Shown here one piece after another: positions 26,424 through 35,336 of a stretch of 64,000 bases of DNA (within the stretch, counting starts at the first letter, position 1; each line of letters begins with the position of its first letter). Source of the stretch: Schlesneria paludicola DSM 18645 (lineage in GTDB: Bacteria > Planctomycetota > Planctomycetia > Planctomycetales > Planctomycetaceae); NCBI RefSeq assembly GCF_000255655.1, contig NZ_JH636436.1, positions 223,636-287,635 of the forward strand, in the 5' to 3' direction. The position numbers were made by a program, and so were the translations under genes. The notes under the pieces are model-generated. The model saw nothing but the letters and a program-made list of their open reading frames with translations, was not told the origin of the DNA and did not search any database.

Positions 26424-27833
26424 ATGAAATCGATCGCACGTCTTCTGCTCGGTCTGACAGTCTGTTGCCTTAGCGCGATCTCGGTCGGTTTTGCAGAAGA
26501 CGCGGCTCCGCCGGCCAAGCCGGTCAGCTTCTATCGTCAGGTGCGCCCGATCCTGCAACGACATTGCTCGGGCTGCCATCAACCGGCCAAACTGGGCGGG
26601 AACCTGCAACTGATCTCGTATGAGCTCTTTCAGAAGGGAGGGGATGGCGGACCGTCATTCATTTCCGGCAAGCCGGATGAAAGTCTGATCGTCAAGCAGA
26701 TTTCGGGTGAGAAGCCCGAGATGCCGCTGAACAGCGACCCCCTTTCGGAAAAGCAGGTCGCAACGATTCGCACCTGGATTGCTCAGGGGGCAACCGACGA
26801 CACCCCCGCGACGGCCAAAGATGACATCTCGGCCGAGAAGCCACCCGTCTATACGTCGGCGCCGGTGATCACAGCACTGAGCTATTCGCCTGACAGCCAA
26901 TTGCTGGCGATTTCGGGATATCACGAAGTTCTACTGCATCACGCGGATGGCAGCGGATTGGCGGCCCGCCTTGTCGGACGTTCGCCCACGATCACGTCGA
27001 TTCGATTCTCGCCCGATGGAACCAAGCTGGCTGTTGCCGGTGGCGCACCGTCCCTGTTTGGCGAGATTCAAATCTGGGATGTGGCCAAGAAGGAATTGAT
27101 TCGTTCGGACACGATCGGTTTCGACACGCTGTACGGCTTGTGTTTCAACGACGAGGGAACGTTGCTGGCCTATGGAACCTTCGACAACCGTGTCCGCGCG
27201 ATCCAGGTCGCCGATGGCAAGCAGGTTATGTCGATGGACGCTCATACCGATCTTGTCTTTGGGACGACGTTCTCGTTGAAGAATGACCACGTCATCAGTG
27301 TCAGCCGTGATATGTCGATGAAGCTGACGGAACTGAAGACATCACAGTTTATCGATAACATCACCAGTATCACGCCTGGAGCATTGAAGGGCGGAATCAT
27401 GGCTGTGCAGCGTCATCCGAAGGAAGAGCAGGTCTTGATTGGCGGTGCCGATGGCGAACCCAAGCTGTACAAAATCTTCCGGACCCAGGCCCGTCAGATC
27501 GGCGATGACTTCAATCGTCTACGAAGTTACACCAAGTTGCCCGGCCGCGTTTGCAGTCTGCAGTTCAATGTCGACGGCACAAAGTTCGTTGTGGGCAGCA
27601 GCAACGCAACATCCGGTGCCGCCAGAATCTACAAGACGGATACGGAGCAGCCGCAGGCCGAATTGAAGGGACAGACGGCCGGCGTATTTGCCGTGGCGTT
27701 CCGGCCCGATGGACAGCAGGTCGTCACGGGAGGACTGGATGGAGTCGTGCGGATGTACAACGCCGAGACGGGCGAACTGGTCAAAGAGTTCTCGCCCGTG
27801 ACCCTCTCACCGGCTGTCGCCGCCGCTCAGTAG
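26424..27833 (+). CDS. Secreted cytochrome-c-domain WD40-repeat protein
   Basis: The 469-residue protein has a signal peptide (RLLLGLTVCCLSAISVGFA), a planctomycete cytochrome C domain with C48SGC51H52, and seven or so WD40-like propeller repeats (about 145-460, for example ITSIRFSPDGTKLAVAGG and VFAVAFRPDGQQVVTGGLDGVVRMY). It is expected to be periplasmic, binding haem and possibly a protein partner. GGAA lies 8 bases before the ATG at 26424. It is monocistronic here, with hpt convergent downstream. Confidence 0.9.
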   Translation: MKSIARLLLGLTVCCLSAISVGFAEDAAPPAKPVSFYRQVRPILQRHCSGCHQPAKLGGNLQLISYELFQKGGDGGPSFISGKPDESLIVKQISGEKPEMPLNSDPLSEKQVATIRTWIAQGATDDTPATAKDDISAEKPPVYTSAPVITALSYSPDSQLLAISGYHEVLLHHADGSGLAARLVGRSPTITSIRFSPDGTKLAVAGGAPSLFGEIQIWDVAKKELIRSDTIGFDTLYGLCFNDEGTLLAYGTFDNRVRAIQVADGKQVMSMDAHTDLVFGTTFSLKNDHVISVSRDMSMKLTELKTSQFIDNITSITPGALKGGIMAVQRHPKEEQVLIGGADGEPKLYKIFRTQARQIGDDFNRLRSYTKLPGRVCSLQFNVDGTKFVVGSSNATSGAARIYKTDTEQPQAELKGQTAGVFAVAFRPDGQQVVTGGLDGVVRMYNAETGELVKEFSPVTLSPAVAAAQ

Positions 27834-27854
27834 TCCTTGCACTGTCATGATTGC

Positions 27855-28373
27855 TCAGTAGTCGCCTTCGTTCAGGACGGCGATTTCGGGCAGGTGTCGA
27901 TAGTCGTCGTTGTAGTCCAGGCCGTATCCCACGACGAACACATCGGGGATCTGGAACCCGTGATAGTCGGGTGTGATCTCGACTTCGCTACGGCCCTGTT
28001 TCCATAGCAGGACCGCCGTTCGGATGCTTGCAGGGTTCTTCGATCGCAGTTCGTTCAGAAGTCGGACCAATGTTCGACCCGTGTCGAAGATATCATCGAC
28101 CAGCAGCACATCACGGCCTTCGATCTGCGGCATCAAGTTGGTGTCGATGGTCAAATCGCCCGCGACGGTGGTTTCTCCGCGATAGCTCGAGGCACGCAGG
28201 AATCCGATCTGGTGTGGCGTATCGATCGCGCGGATCAAGTCGGCGACGAGCACGATACTGCCGTTCAAAACGCCCAGCACCGTCAGTGGTCGGCCACGAA
28301 AGACCTCGGAAATGGTTCGCCCCAGTTCGGCCACTCGTTCGGCAATGACAGATTCAGACAACAGCGTGTCCAT
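27855..28373 (-). CDS. hpt: Hypoxanthine phosphoribosyltransferase
   Basis: The 172-residue purine salvage enzyme converts hypoxanthine or guanine plus PRPP to IMP or GMP. The PRPP-binding loop VLLVDDIFDTGRTL and the C-terminal GYGLDYNDDYRHLP of bacterial HPRTs are both present, as is the early VLNGSIVLVADLIR. Length is normal. AAGGA lies about 13 bases before the ATG. It is not in an operon with other purine genes. Confidence 0.95.
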   Translation of the reverse strand: MDTLLSESVIAERVAELGRTISEVFRGRPLTVLGVLNGSIVLVADLIRAIDTPHQIGFLRASSYRGETTVAGDLTIDTNLMPQIEGRDVLLVDDIFDTGRTLVRLLNELRSKNPASIRTAVLLWKQGRSEVEITPDYHGFQIPDVFVVGYGLDYNDDYRHLPEIAVLNEGDY

Positions 28374-28642
28374 CAGACCAAAAATCCTTCACGGGAAGTG
28401 ATGACTCAACGTGCGAGTCGCAAGTCGTTACTCTACGCGTCGCGATGTTGGGCAGTCGAGTCTCGGAGCGGGCTGGCTAGGGAAATCAGGGGAACAGGCA
28501 CTTTGGCGCCTTTCGATGCGATCGGCGTGTCGTGGCACGGTGGCCAGTGGCTCGCGGAATTCCACAGGCCGTTCGAATCCGATTTGAGGTCCTCACGCAC
28601 GGTGACCGTTTTTTACGCCATGCCGCTCGGCGGGATAAAATC

Positions 28643-29362
28643 ATGACTTGGTCCACGATCACGATGGCGGGGAAGCCTGCCGATCTCTTTCTGCCTGACT
28701 CACCGACGAAACCGGCGGGTGTCGTGCTGTTTCTGCATGGCTATGACAATGCCACGTTGAAGGCCAACGCGTTGTACACCGCGGCGCTGAACCAGCACCA
28801 CCTGATCGCTTTGTGCCCGCATGGACCGCATTGCTGGTGGACGGACGCGATCTATCCGGCATTTGACGAGGAAGTCAGCCCGCTCGAATTTCTGGCACAG
28901 CATGTTCCGGATTATTGTCGCGAGGCCTGGTCGATCGAGCCGCCGCACATCGCGGTTTGCGGCGTCGAGATGGGCGGGCAGGGGGCATTGCAGTTGGCCT
29001 ATCGCCACGCGCGGCAGTTTCCGGTGGTCGTCGCGATATCCCCGAAAGTCGATTTCGAAACGTGGTGGGGGCATGGCACGTCGCTCGACGAAATCTTTTC
29101 GGACCGCGAAGCGGCTCGGCAGCGAACGGCGACGCTACACATCCATCCGCTCAACTATCCCAAGCATCAGTTGCTCTTGTGTGATCCCGCCGACGTTTAT
29201 TGCATGGACGGAGTGGTGACGCTGGTCAGCAAATTGTCCTCAACGGGAATGCCGTTTGAATACGATCTGGAATCGACCCACGGTGGGTTCGGTTGGAACT
29301 ACGCCAATCAGATGGCGTCGCGTGCGGTCGAATTCATGGCGACGAAGTTGAAGACGCTTTGA
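28643..29362 (+). CDS. Alpha/beta-hydrolase fold protein with altered nucleophile elbow
   Basis: The 239-residue protein from the ATG at 28643 has an esterase-like fold: VVLFLHGYDNAT (oxyanion strand), LLLCDPADVY (acid) and ESTHGGFGWNY (His). The nucleophile elbow reads CGVEMGGQGAL, placing Glu where Ser is found in GxSxGG esterases; the codon is a clear GAG at 28967-28969. It may be inactive, use another mechanism, or act as a binding protein. The region 28374-28642 upstream has no gene, and the longer frame from 28532 is unsupported. Confidence 0.78.
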   Translation: MTWSTITMAGKPADLFLPDSPTKPAGVVLFLHGYDNATLKANALYTAALNQHHLIALCPHGPHCWWTDAIYPAFDEEVSPLEFLAQHVPDYCREAWSIEPPHIAVCGVEMGGQGALQLAYRHARQFPVVVAISPKVDFETWWGHGTSLDEIFSDREAARQRTATLHIHPLNYPKHQLLLCDPADVYCMDGVVTLVSKLSSTGMPFEYDLESTHGGFGWNYANQMASRAVEFMATKLKTL

Positions 29363-29401
29363 CCCCGCGGCTGGTTAGCAACTCGTGACTTCAACGGGCT
29401 G

Positions 29402-30484
29402 TCAGGGTGCCCGATACGCCGGAAAGAAGGCCTCGGGAGTGCTGGCGGTCTTGCCTGTTTTCGCTTCCCATTGCTGGCACAATTGAGTGTAGAGTTCTTG
29501 ATCGGCGATCATTCGCCAGGTGTAGAACGGGGCTCGAACGTGTGAGAAACCGGCTTTGAACTGAAAGAGCGAGTCTTCCGAGCCACCGTAGCCACCACCC
29601 AGATGCATCACCGTGTTGCCGCGTTCTTTCGCCCAGGTGCGGACAGAATCGAGCATCGCCTTGTTGGGGTACTGACGATGAAATTCTTCCGTCGTTCCGC
29701 TCAGGTGATACTGGACGATTCCGCAGACTTCGGAAAACAACGCGGCGCAGGCAACTTTGCCCTCGATGTAGCACACATAAAGCTGCAGGACGTCGCCGAC
29801 CGCCTGTTTCAGTTCGTCGAAATAGGCGCGCGGAAAGTAGTAGTGTTCGCCGGCGCCGACCCGTTTCATGGTTTCCGTGTACGCGCGGTAGAACTCTTCC
29901 ATCTCTTTCCAATCCGGCTGCATTTCGCCGGTAAGTCCTTTCTTGCGCGACCGATTGATTTCGCTTCGATGACCCGCTCGTGTCTGGTGCCAGAGTTCTT
30001 CCGTAGGCAGCGTCAGGTCCATGCAGATGGTCTGACCGTGATGCACGAGATACCCCGCCTTTTGTAGCGGCGCATGCGGAAAAGGAATCGTCGGATGCGA
30101 GCGCGCGAACACCGTGACGATGCCTCGTTCGCGCAGTCCCAGACGCATGGCCTCGAGTGCCTGGTCGAGAAACGGTTCGACGGGCGAGTCATCCTGATTG
30201 ATCACCAGGGGCGAGGCGTATCCATACGGTGTGACTGCGTCGAACAAGGGACGCGAGGATTCGATTGAATCGGGCAGGGGGCGGATGATCAGCGTCAGTA
30301 GGAAGCGGTGTCCCGCGTCATCTTCCGCATGAAATGCCAGCGGTTGTCCGTCGGCGCTCGGGGCACTCAACCGATCACGGGCACTGAGCGCGACATAGTT
30401 CGGCAAATGATAAAAGTCATGTGGTGAGTCGGTCAAAAACCGACTCCACAATTCCGATTCAGGTCCAATGAAGTCACATCGCAT
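29402..30484 (-). CDS. FemAB/GNAT-like acyltransferase
   Basis: The 360-residue protein has two GNAT-like halves in the FemAB arrangement. Recognisable blocks are PYGYASPLV, the RAGHRSEINRSRKKGL stretch (about 168-183), a YYFPRAYFDELKQAV segment, and CAALFSEVCGIVQYHLSGT followed by LGGGYGGSEDSLFQFKAGF. FemAB proteins attach amino acids to peptidoglycan from aminoacyl-tRNA, while related ones act in exopolysaccharide or PEP-CTERM systems. No such genes are nearby, so the substrate is open. GAGG precedes the ATG. Confidence 0.82.
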   Translation of the reverse strand: MRCDFIGPESELWSRFLTDSPHDFYHLPNYVALSARDRLSAPSADGQPLAFHAEDDAGHRFLLTLIIRPLPDSIESSRPLFDAVTPYGYASPLVINQDDSPVEPFLDQALEAMRLGLRERGIVTVFARSHPTIPFPHAPLQKAGYLVHHGQTICMDLTLPTEELWHQTRAGHRSEINRSRKKGLTGEMQPDWKEMEEFYRAYTETMKRVGAGEHYYFPRAYFDELKQAVGDVLQLYVCYIEGKVACAALFSEVCGIVQYHLSGTTEEFHRQYPNKAMLDSVRTWAKERGNTVMHLGGGYGGSEDSLFQFKAGFSHVRAPFYTWRMIADQELYTQLCQQWEAKTGKTASTPEAFFPAYRAP

Positions 30485-30796
30485 CCAGCAGACCTCGAAT
30501 TCACAGCGCGATGACTGAGGAACATCTGGTGAGACCGCGAATCAAGGATTCGCGATGTCTCGATTCGCGGGGGTGTGCAGGTCGAACTAATCCACTTCCG
30601 CTCTCGCCCGCGAGCTGTTGAGTGCCTGAGGCTTGGGCGGGGTGGTTTTGGTCCGGCCATCAAGCACTGAAAAGTTCGATCTGTGGAAGGAGATTGCCAG
30701 GATTCTTGACGTGACGGGTTTGGAAGTGCACCTGGACCGTGCCCGATGCATTTCAAACCGTCACGCGTCGAATGACGTCCGTTGATTGTTGATCGC
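30485..30796. other. Intergenic region between gnd and FemAB-like gene
   Basis: No gene is supported. A perfect 8-bp hairpin CGCGAATC-AAG-GATTCGCG lies at 30536-30554, with a third GATTCGCG copy at 30562-30569. There is no T-tract. It could be a weak 3' structure of the gnd transcript. Confidence 0.4.
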
Positions 30797-32269
30797 TCAC
30801 GTTAGTTTGCGATCTTGAATCCACTCCGTGTGGAACATCTGGCCACGCGGCTTGTCAGTTCGTTCGTAGGTATGAGCCCCGAAGTAGTCGCGTTGGGCTT
30901 GCAGCAGGTTGGCGGGCAACCGCCCCTGGCGGTATCCATCGTAGTAGCTGAGTGCGGCGCTGAAGACCGGAACAGGCAGCCCAAGCTGGACCGAGGTCGA
31001 AAGCACTCGTCGCCAACTTGGTTGTGCCTTTTGCACAGCCGAGCTAAAGAACTCGTCGAGCAGCAGGTTTTCCAGACCGGGCGTCTTGTCGAAGGCGGCC
31101 TTGATGTCACCCAGGAACCGCGAACGGATGATGCAACCACCACGCCACAGCAGGGCGATGTTGCCGTTGTTCAGTTTCCAGCCAAATTCTTTCGCTGCCG
31201 CGTCGAGCTGTACATAGCCTTGGGCATAGCTACACAGCTTTGATGCGTACAGAGCCTGACGTACGTCTTCGATGAATTGCTTCTTGTCGCCGGTGAACTT
31301 AGCGTCTTCGGGGCCTTTCAGGATCTTGCTGGCGCGAACGCGGGCGTCTTTCTGAGCCGACAGACAGCGGGCATAGACCGCTTCGGTGATCAGCGTCGTG
31401 GGGACACCCAGATCCAGCGCGTGCTGACTCATCCACTTCCCGGTGCCCTTTTGCTGAGCGGTATCCAGGATCTTGTCGACGAGGTATTCACCCGATTCTT
31501 TGTCCTTGACGGTGAAGATGTCGCGGGTGATCTCGATCAGATAGCTTTCGAGTTCGCCTTCATTCCAGCTCTTGAAGACCTGGTACAATTCTTCGTTGGA
31601 GAGTCCCAGTGCGTTTTTCAGGATGAAGTAGGCTTCGCAGATCAACTGCATATCGCCATATTCGATCCCGTTGTGGACCATCTTGACGTAGTGTCCGGCT
31701 CCCGCGTCGCCGACCCAGTCGCAGCAGGGGATGTCGTTGTTGGGGCCGACCTTCGCGGAGATTTTCTGGAAGATCTCTTTCACGAACGGCCAGGCGTCGT
31801 GGTGTCCACCCGGCATAATGCTGGGGCCTTTGAGCGCCCCTTCTTCTCCACCGGAAACACCGGTTCCGATGAACCGCAGTCCCGCGGAACGCAGTTCGGT
31901 GTCACGCCGATTCGTGTCGCGGAAGTCCGAGTTCCCGCCGTCGATGATGATATCGCCGGGCGACAACAGGGGCCTCAGTTGATCGATCACACCGTCAACG
32001 GGGGCACCGGCCTTCACCATGATCATGATTCGTCGCGGAGCTTTCAGGCTGCTGACGAACGATTCGAGCGTGTGATAACCCTTGATGCGGTCAACGGTTC
32101 CCGCGTGAACCTTATCGGCCGGTTCGTCTTTCAGGCCGCCAACGAATTCATCCGTGGTGGAGGTCGTGCGGTTATACACCGCGACCGAGAATCCGTTGTT
32201 GGCCATGTTCAGGACCAGGTTTTGACCCATGACGGCCAAGCCGACAAGACCGATATCATGCTGTGACAT
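30797..32269 (-). CDS. gnd: 6-phosphogluconate dehydrogenase, decarboxylating
   Basis: The 490-residue pentose phosphate pathway enzyme oxidises 6-phosphogluconate to ribulose 5-phosphate, CO2 and NADPH. It has the N-terminal GLAVMGQNLVLNMANNGF dinucleotide motif followed by NRTT (NADP-type), the IIDGGNSDFRDTNRR block, the signature GVSGGEEGALKGPSIMPGG, and KMVHNGIEYGDMQ with the catalytic Lys. The C-terminal region QAQRDYFGAHTYER is also typical. The ATG at 32269 matches the family start (SQHDIGLVGLAVMG); the GTG at 32290 is less likely. Confidence 0.97.
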   Translation of the reverse strand: MSQHDIGLVGLAVMGQNLVLNMANNGFSVAVYNRTTSTTDEFVGGLKDEPADKVHAGTVDRIKGYHTLESFVSSLKAPRRIMIMVKAGAPVDGVIDQLRPLLSPGDIIIDGGNSDFRDTNRRDTELRSAGLRFIGTGVSGGEEGALKGPSIMPGGHHDAWPFVKEIFQKISAKVGPNNDIPCCDWVGDAGAGHYVKMVHNGIEYGDMQLICEAYFILKNALGLSNEELYQVFKSWNEGELESYLIEITRDIFTVKDKESGEYLVDKILDTAQQKGTGKWMSQHALDLGVPTTLITEAVYARCLSAQKDARVRASKILKGPEDAKFTGDKKQFIEDVRQALYASKLCSYAQGYVQLDAAAKEFGWKLNNGNIALLWRGGCIIRSRFLGDIKAAFDKTPGLENLLLDEFFSSAVQKAQPSWRRVLSTSVQLGLPVPVFSAALSYYDGYRQGRLPANLLQAQRDYFGAHTYERTDKPRGQMFHTEWIQDRKLT

Positions 32270-32610
32270 GCTGCAAGAATCCAAATCCACAAGGTGAGGT
32301 ATGCCGCTATTGCCTGACGAACGGAACAGCCGGACATTTGTCTCAAATTGAATTCCAGATTGTAAACCGCTCAGGGCAAACGGAGCAAATCACAGCCCAT
32401 TCGACATCGGCGGCGTCTGATGCAATCTGGCAATCGTCCTGCGGAAATCCGACAATTCGGGGATGACCGAGGGTGAACCAATGGCCAAGCCGGGAACTCG
32501 CTGTTTCAACGTGACGGCGTCAATCGCGAAAAACGGACTGTGTTTCAAACGGATGGCAGGGTTCAGCGGGCCGCGAGAGCCAGGCAGGTGTTTCCGGAGA
32601 CGACGATTCC
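32270..32610. other. Divergent intergenic region upstream of gnd
   Basis: It separates gnd (minus) from the GNAT gene (plus). Short frames overlap it but have no ribosome sites or family features. No promoter was identified with confidence. Confidence 0.35.
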
Positions 32611-33069
32611 ATGTTGACGATCCGACGGGCGGACAGGGCGGATATTCCCAACATCGTGCGTCTGACGACGTCCCTGGCAGAGCGTTTCATCACCAGAGAC
32701 TGCACCCAGGAAGGAGCGCTGAATCTGGTTGACTCAATGAACGAATCCCAGACACATGAACGATTCGCAGGGGCCTATCGTTACTTCGTGGCGTGCGACG
32801 ATGGCGAAATCGTGGGAGTGGTGGCGACTCAGGAGGATCGTCATCTTTACCATCTCTTCGTGGCGGAGCGTTATCACCGTCGTGGAATTGGACGAGACCT
32901 CTGGCAGATCGCGCGGCAGGCCTGCATCACCAATGGCAATCGGGGCCATTTCACCGTGAACTCGTCCCGTGGTTCACGCGGGGTCTACGAATCCTTTGGG
33001 TTTGTGGCGCAGCCGGAAGTGGTCGTGAACGGAGTGCCGTTCGTACCGATGAGTTTGACGCTCGACTAG
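32611..33069 (+). CDS. GNAT family N-acetyltransferase
   Basis: The 152-residue single-domain protein has the acetyl-CoA pyrophosphate loop in VAERYHRRGIGRDLWQIAR (motif A, R-R-G-I-G) and a motif B end YESFGFVAQPE. It transfers an acetyl group from acetyl-CoA to an amine; the acceptor is unknown. It starts MLTIRRADRADIPNIVRLT, the standard GNAT opening. It is convergent with the sirtuin gene 21 bases downstream; whether the two act on the same protein lysines is speculation. Confidence 0.9.
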   Translation: MLTIRRADRADIPNIVRLTTSLAERFITRDCTQEGALNLVDSMNESQTHERFAGAYRYFVACDDGEIVGVVATQEDRHLYHLFVAERYHRRGIGRDLWQIARQACITNGNRGHFTVNSSRGSRGVYESFGFVAQPEVVVNGVPFVPMSLTLD

Positions 33070-33090
33070 TCGAAAACGCGTCCGCGTTCT

Positions 33091-33903
33091 TCAGTCGGCT
33101 GGCCCAAATGCGTCACTGACCAGTTTCGGCAGAATGGTTTCAGAATTGCCCTGCAGCCAACATTCCCCGCGAACGTGTGGATCGATGGTGATCGTCGTCG
33201 CGCCTGCCTTGGAGGCACGGTCGGGCAGCATGGCTGCGGGATAGACTGCGGCGGATGTACCCACTGTCAGGAGCAGATCGCATTGATCGGCGGCCTGGCA
33301 GGCTTCGGTCCAGGCTGGTTCCGCCAAGGCATCGCCGAAAAGGATCAGATTGGGGCGATGTCGGCCCCGCCAGTCGAAGGGAAAACATTGCCGCAGTTCC
33401 CACAGAAATGACACCAGGGAAATCTTCTTGTGTGTATATTTTTCCAGCGTTTCACTGATGCGGATCAGTTCATCGCGTTGAAACCGTTTGATGACCTGTT
33501 GCGTGGATGTGTCGATCACCTCGAGCAGTGAGCCGTGGATTTCGTGGACATGGGTCGAACCGGCGGCTTGATGAAGTCCGTCAACATTCTGGGTGACAAC
33601 GGTCGTGGTTGTGTGTCGTTCGATTCGAGACACGGCCCGATGTGCTGCGTTGGCGTGTGCTTTCGCGATGGGGGCGACCACATTCAACACAAACTCGGCA
33701 ACCTGATGCGGTCGAGTGAGCGCCGTCTTGAGCAGTCCGTCCCAGGTCGCAAATTGTTCAGGAGGAAATCGATTCCAGAAGCCATCGGTATCGCGAAACG
33801 TAGGAATTCCACTGCTCGCCGAAATACCCGCTCCAGTAAAGACGACGATTCGTTCGGCTTTACGCAGCGCCAAAACAGCCGTGATCCAATTGTCGGTGTC
33901 CAT
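33091..33903 (-). CDS. Sir2-family NAD-dependent deacylase lacking zinc cysteines
   Basis: The protein has 270 residues from the ATG at 33903 (GAGG upstream). The sirtuin NAD motifs are intact: GAGISASSGIPTFRD, TQNVDGLHQAAG, the catalytic His in EIHGS, FGDALAEP and VGTSAAVYPAA. Between EIHGS and the FGD block, where normal sirtuins carry two Cys-x2-x4-Cys zinc pairs, this protein has no CxxC pair, only one Cys (ELRQCFPF). Sirtuins remove acyl groups from lysine using NAD+; some zinc-less relatives act as ADP-ribosyltransferases. Activity here is uncertain. Confidence 0.87.
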   Translation of the reverse strand: MDTDNWITAVLALRKAERIVVFTGAGISASSGIPTFRDTDGFWNRFPPEQFATWDGLLKTALTRPHQVAEFVLNVVAPIAKAHANAAHRAVSRIERHTTTTVVTQNVDGLHQAAGSTHVHEIHGSLLEVIDTSTQQVIKRFQRDELIRISETLEKYTHKKISLVSFLWELRQCFPFDWRGRHRPNLILFGDALAEPAWTEACQAADQCDLLLTVGTSAAVYPAAMLPDRASKAGATTITIDPHVRGECWLQGNSETILPKLVSDAFGPAD

Positions 33904-34040
33904 GGGGCGGTGCCTCGGTTTCACGTCAAAACGACCTACCCGAAATCCTGCCCGAATCAGGGTGCGAATGACAGGCTTTGAATCCCCCTCGGCAACGATG
34001 GCTGACTCGCTCCGAGCGGCACCGTTGCCCGACTCTCAAA

Positions 34041-34253
34041 TCACGACGCTTTGGACAACGAATCGTTGTTCGCGGAATCTCGGGACAGTTCCCTGGATTG
34101 TGTTGTTGCCGAAGAGGGGCCCGCGCGTTGAATGCGAACGTGATTCGGTGCTTCGACGCCGATGACGACATTGCATTTGCCGGTTCGGGTCACGGTAATC
34201 GTGGCGTTGCCGATCTGAATTTTCTCGCCCAGTTTTCGGGTAATGACCAACAT
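34041..34253 (-). CDS. csrA: Carbon storage regulator CsrA
   Basis: The 70-residue protein from the ATG at 34253 begins MLVITRKLGEKIQIG, the CsrA start. GGAA lies 6 bases upstream, so longer frames are rejected. CsrA dimers bind GGA motifs in mRNA leaders and control translation. The usual VxVHREEI strand reads NHVRIQRAG, with Arg40 and Arg43 near the canonical binding arginine. The C-terminal 25 residues are Ser/Asn-rich and variable. No flagellar genes flank it, unlike in many bacteria. Confidence 0.9.
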   Translation of the reverse strand: MLVITRKLGEKIQIGNATITVTRTGKCNVVIGVEAPNHVRIQRAGPSSATTQSRELSRDSANNDSLSKAS

Positions 34254-34685
34254 GGCTAGTTCCATTAGCGTTTGGCATGATCTCGGGCGTTGCGTGTGCA
34301 ACGGCATGCCACCCCAGATAAAGGACGCTCGACCTTGAGCGTAAAGTCTTGGGTTTGGTTCGCCAGAAAAGCGAAGAGATTTTGTCTCGGTTTCGTCCGA
34401 GACGGCACGGCCGGCACCCGCCGGAGATGGTCTTTGTCTGCGGCACAGGATAGCGAATTGATCGCGTCTGTCCAGACACAACTTCCTGTGTTTGATGGAA
34501 CGGGGAAAAACGAAGGGACGCCCCGTGTACCGTCTTCCCTGTTCGCGTTTCCATCGCCACGGGGAGTGCCGATTCCCTGTGGATGAGGTCGTGTAAGTGC
34601 TTTAAGGGATATAGGTTACGCGGTGGCGGCTCTACTTCTGGCGCACTCGATTCTCGGGAGGGGATTTCGCAACCTCAATTGGCCA
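34254..34685. other. Intergenic region upstream of csrA
   Basis: A 432-base stretch between csrA and the next minus-strand gene. Open frames here are extensions of csrA without a ribosome site. No promoter, RNA or repeat was recognised. Confidence 0.35.
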
Positions 34686-35180
34686 TTACAGATGCACTTT
34701 GCCGTGCACTTTCGTGTCGTTCGCCAGATGGGGCCGGGTGCCGCTGAGGTACGCTTTGCCGGCTTCAATCAAGTACTGAATGCCGCTCATTCCGCTGTTG
34801 TCCCAGTATTCACAGGTCTGTCCCCGAACCTGAATCAGTACCAGGGATGGGTCGTCTTTTCCGCCTGGGAACCAGACTTTGAATGGCTCCTTCCAGAGTT
34901 CGGCAATCTTTTGACGGTCTTCAACGGCCGTGGCACTTCCGCTGATCGAAATGAATTTGTTGGACGACTGCATCGTCACGTTAACGCGATTGTCATGCGT
35001 GATTTCATCCATTTTTCCGGAGTTACGGTCGGTCATAAACCACAGTGTTTCATCGGCTGGCGTTTCAGCGAGCATCATTGGCCGGGCTCGCAGTTCTCCG
35101 TCCTCAGCGCGGGTCACGATCATTCCAACGTGAAATCCCTTGAGCATTTCATGCAGATGTGTGCTAGGGGCTGTATCCAT
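34686..35180 (-). CDS. Pyridoxamine 5'-phosphate oxidase-like/general stress protein
   Basis: The 164-residue protein has the split-barrel FMN-binding fold of general stress protein 26: MIVTRAEDGELRARPM, ETLWFMTDRNSGKMDEI, VNVTMQSSNKFISISGSA and EPFKVWFPGGKDDPSLVLIQV. These proteins bind flavin and are linked to oxidative or salt stress; the reaction is undefined. The ATG at 35180 has AAAGGA 10 bases upstream; the frame back to 35297 is unsupported. Confidence 0.9.
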   Translation of the reverse strand: MDTAPSTHLHEMLKGFHVGMIVTRAEDGELRARPMMLAETPADETLWFMTDRNSGKMDEITHDNRVNVTMQSSNKFISISGSATAVEDRQKIAELWKEPFKVWFPGGKDDPSLVLIQVRGQTCEYWDNSGMSGIQYLIEAGKAYLSGTRPHLANDTKVHGKVHL

Positions 35181-35336
35181 GATGCACTGTCCTTTCAACG
35201 GATCGTTATCGTATGAGCGAGGATGGCGAAACGGTGAAATTCGTTCGCAAATCTCACGCCATCGACGGGGCGACGTCACAACGATTGCGTGAATCACAGG
35301 AAGATCACATGTATCTAAAAGCGTTCGTGTTTTCCG

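Noticed and set aside
31277..32266. 329-codon plus-strand open frame
   Set aside because: Antisense to gnd; no independent evidence.
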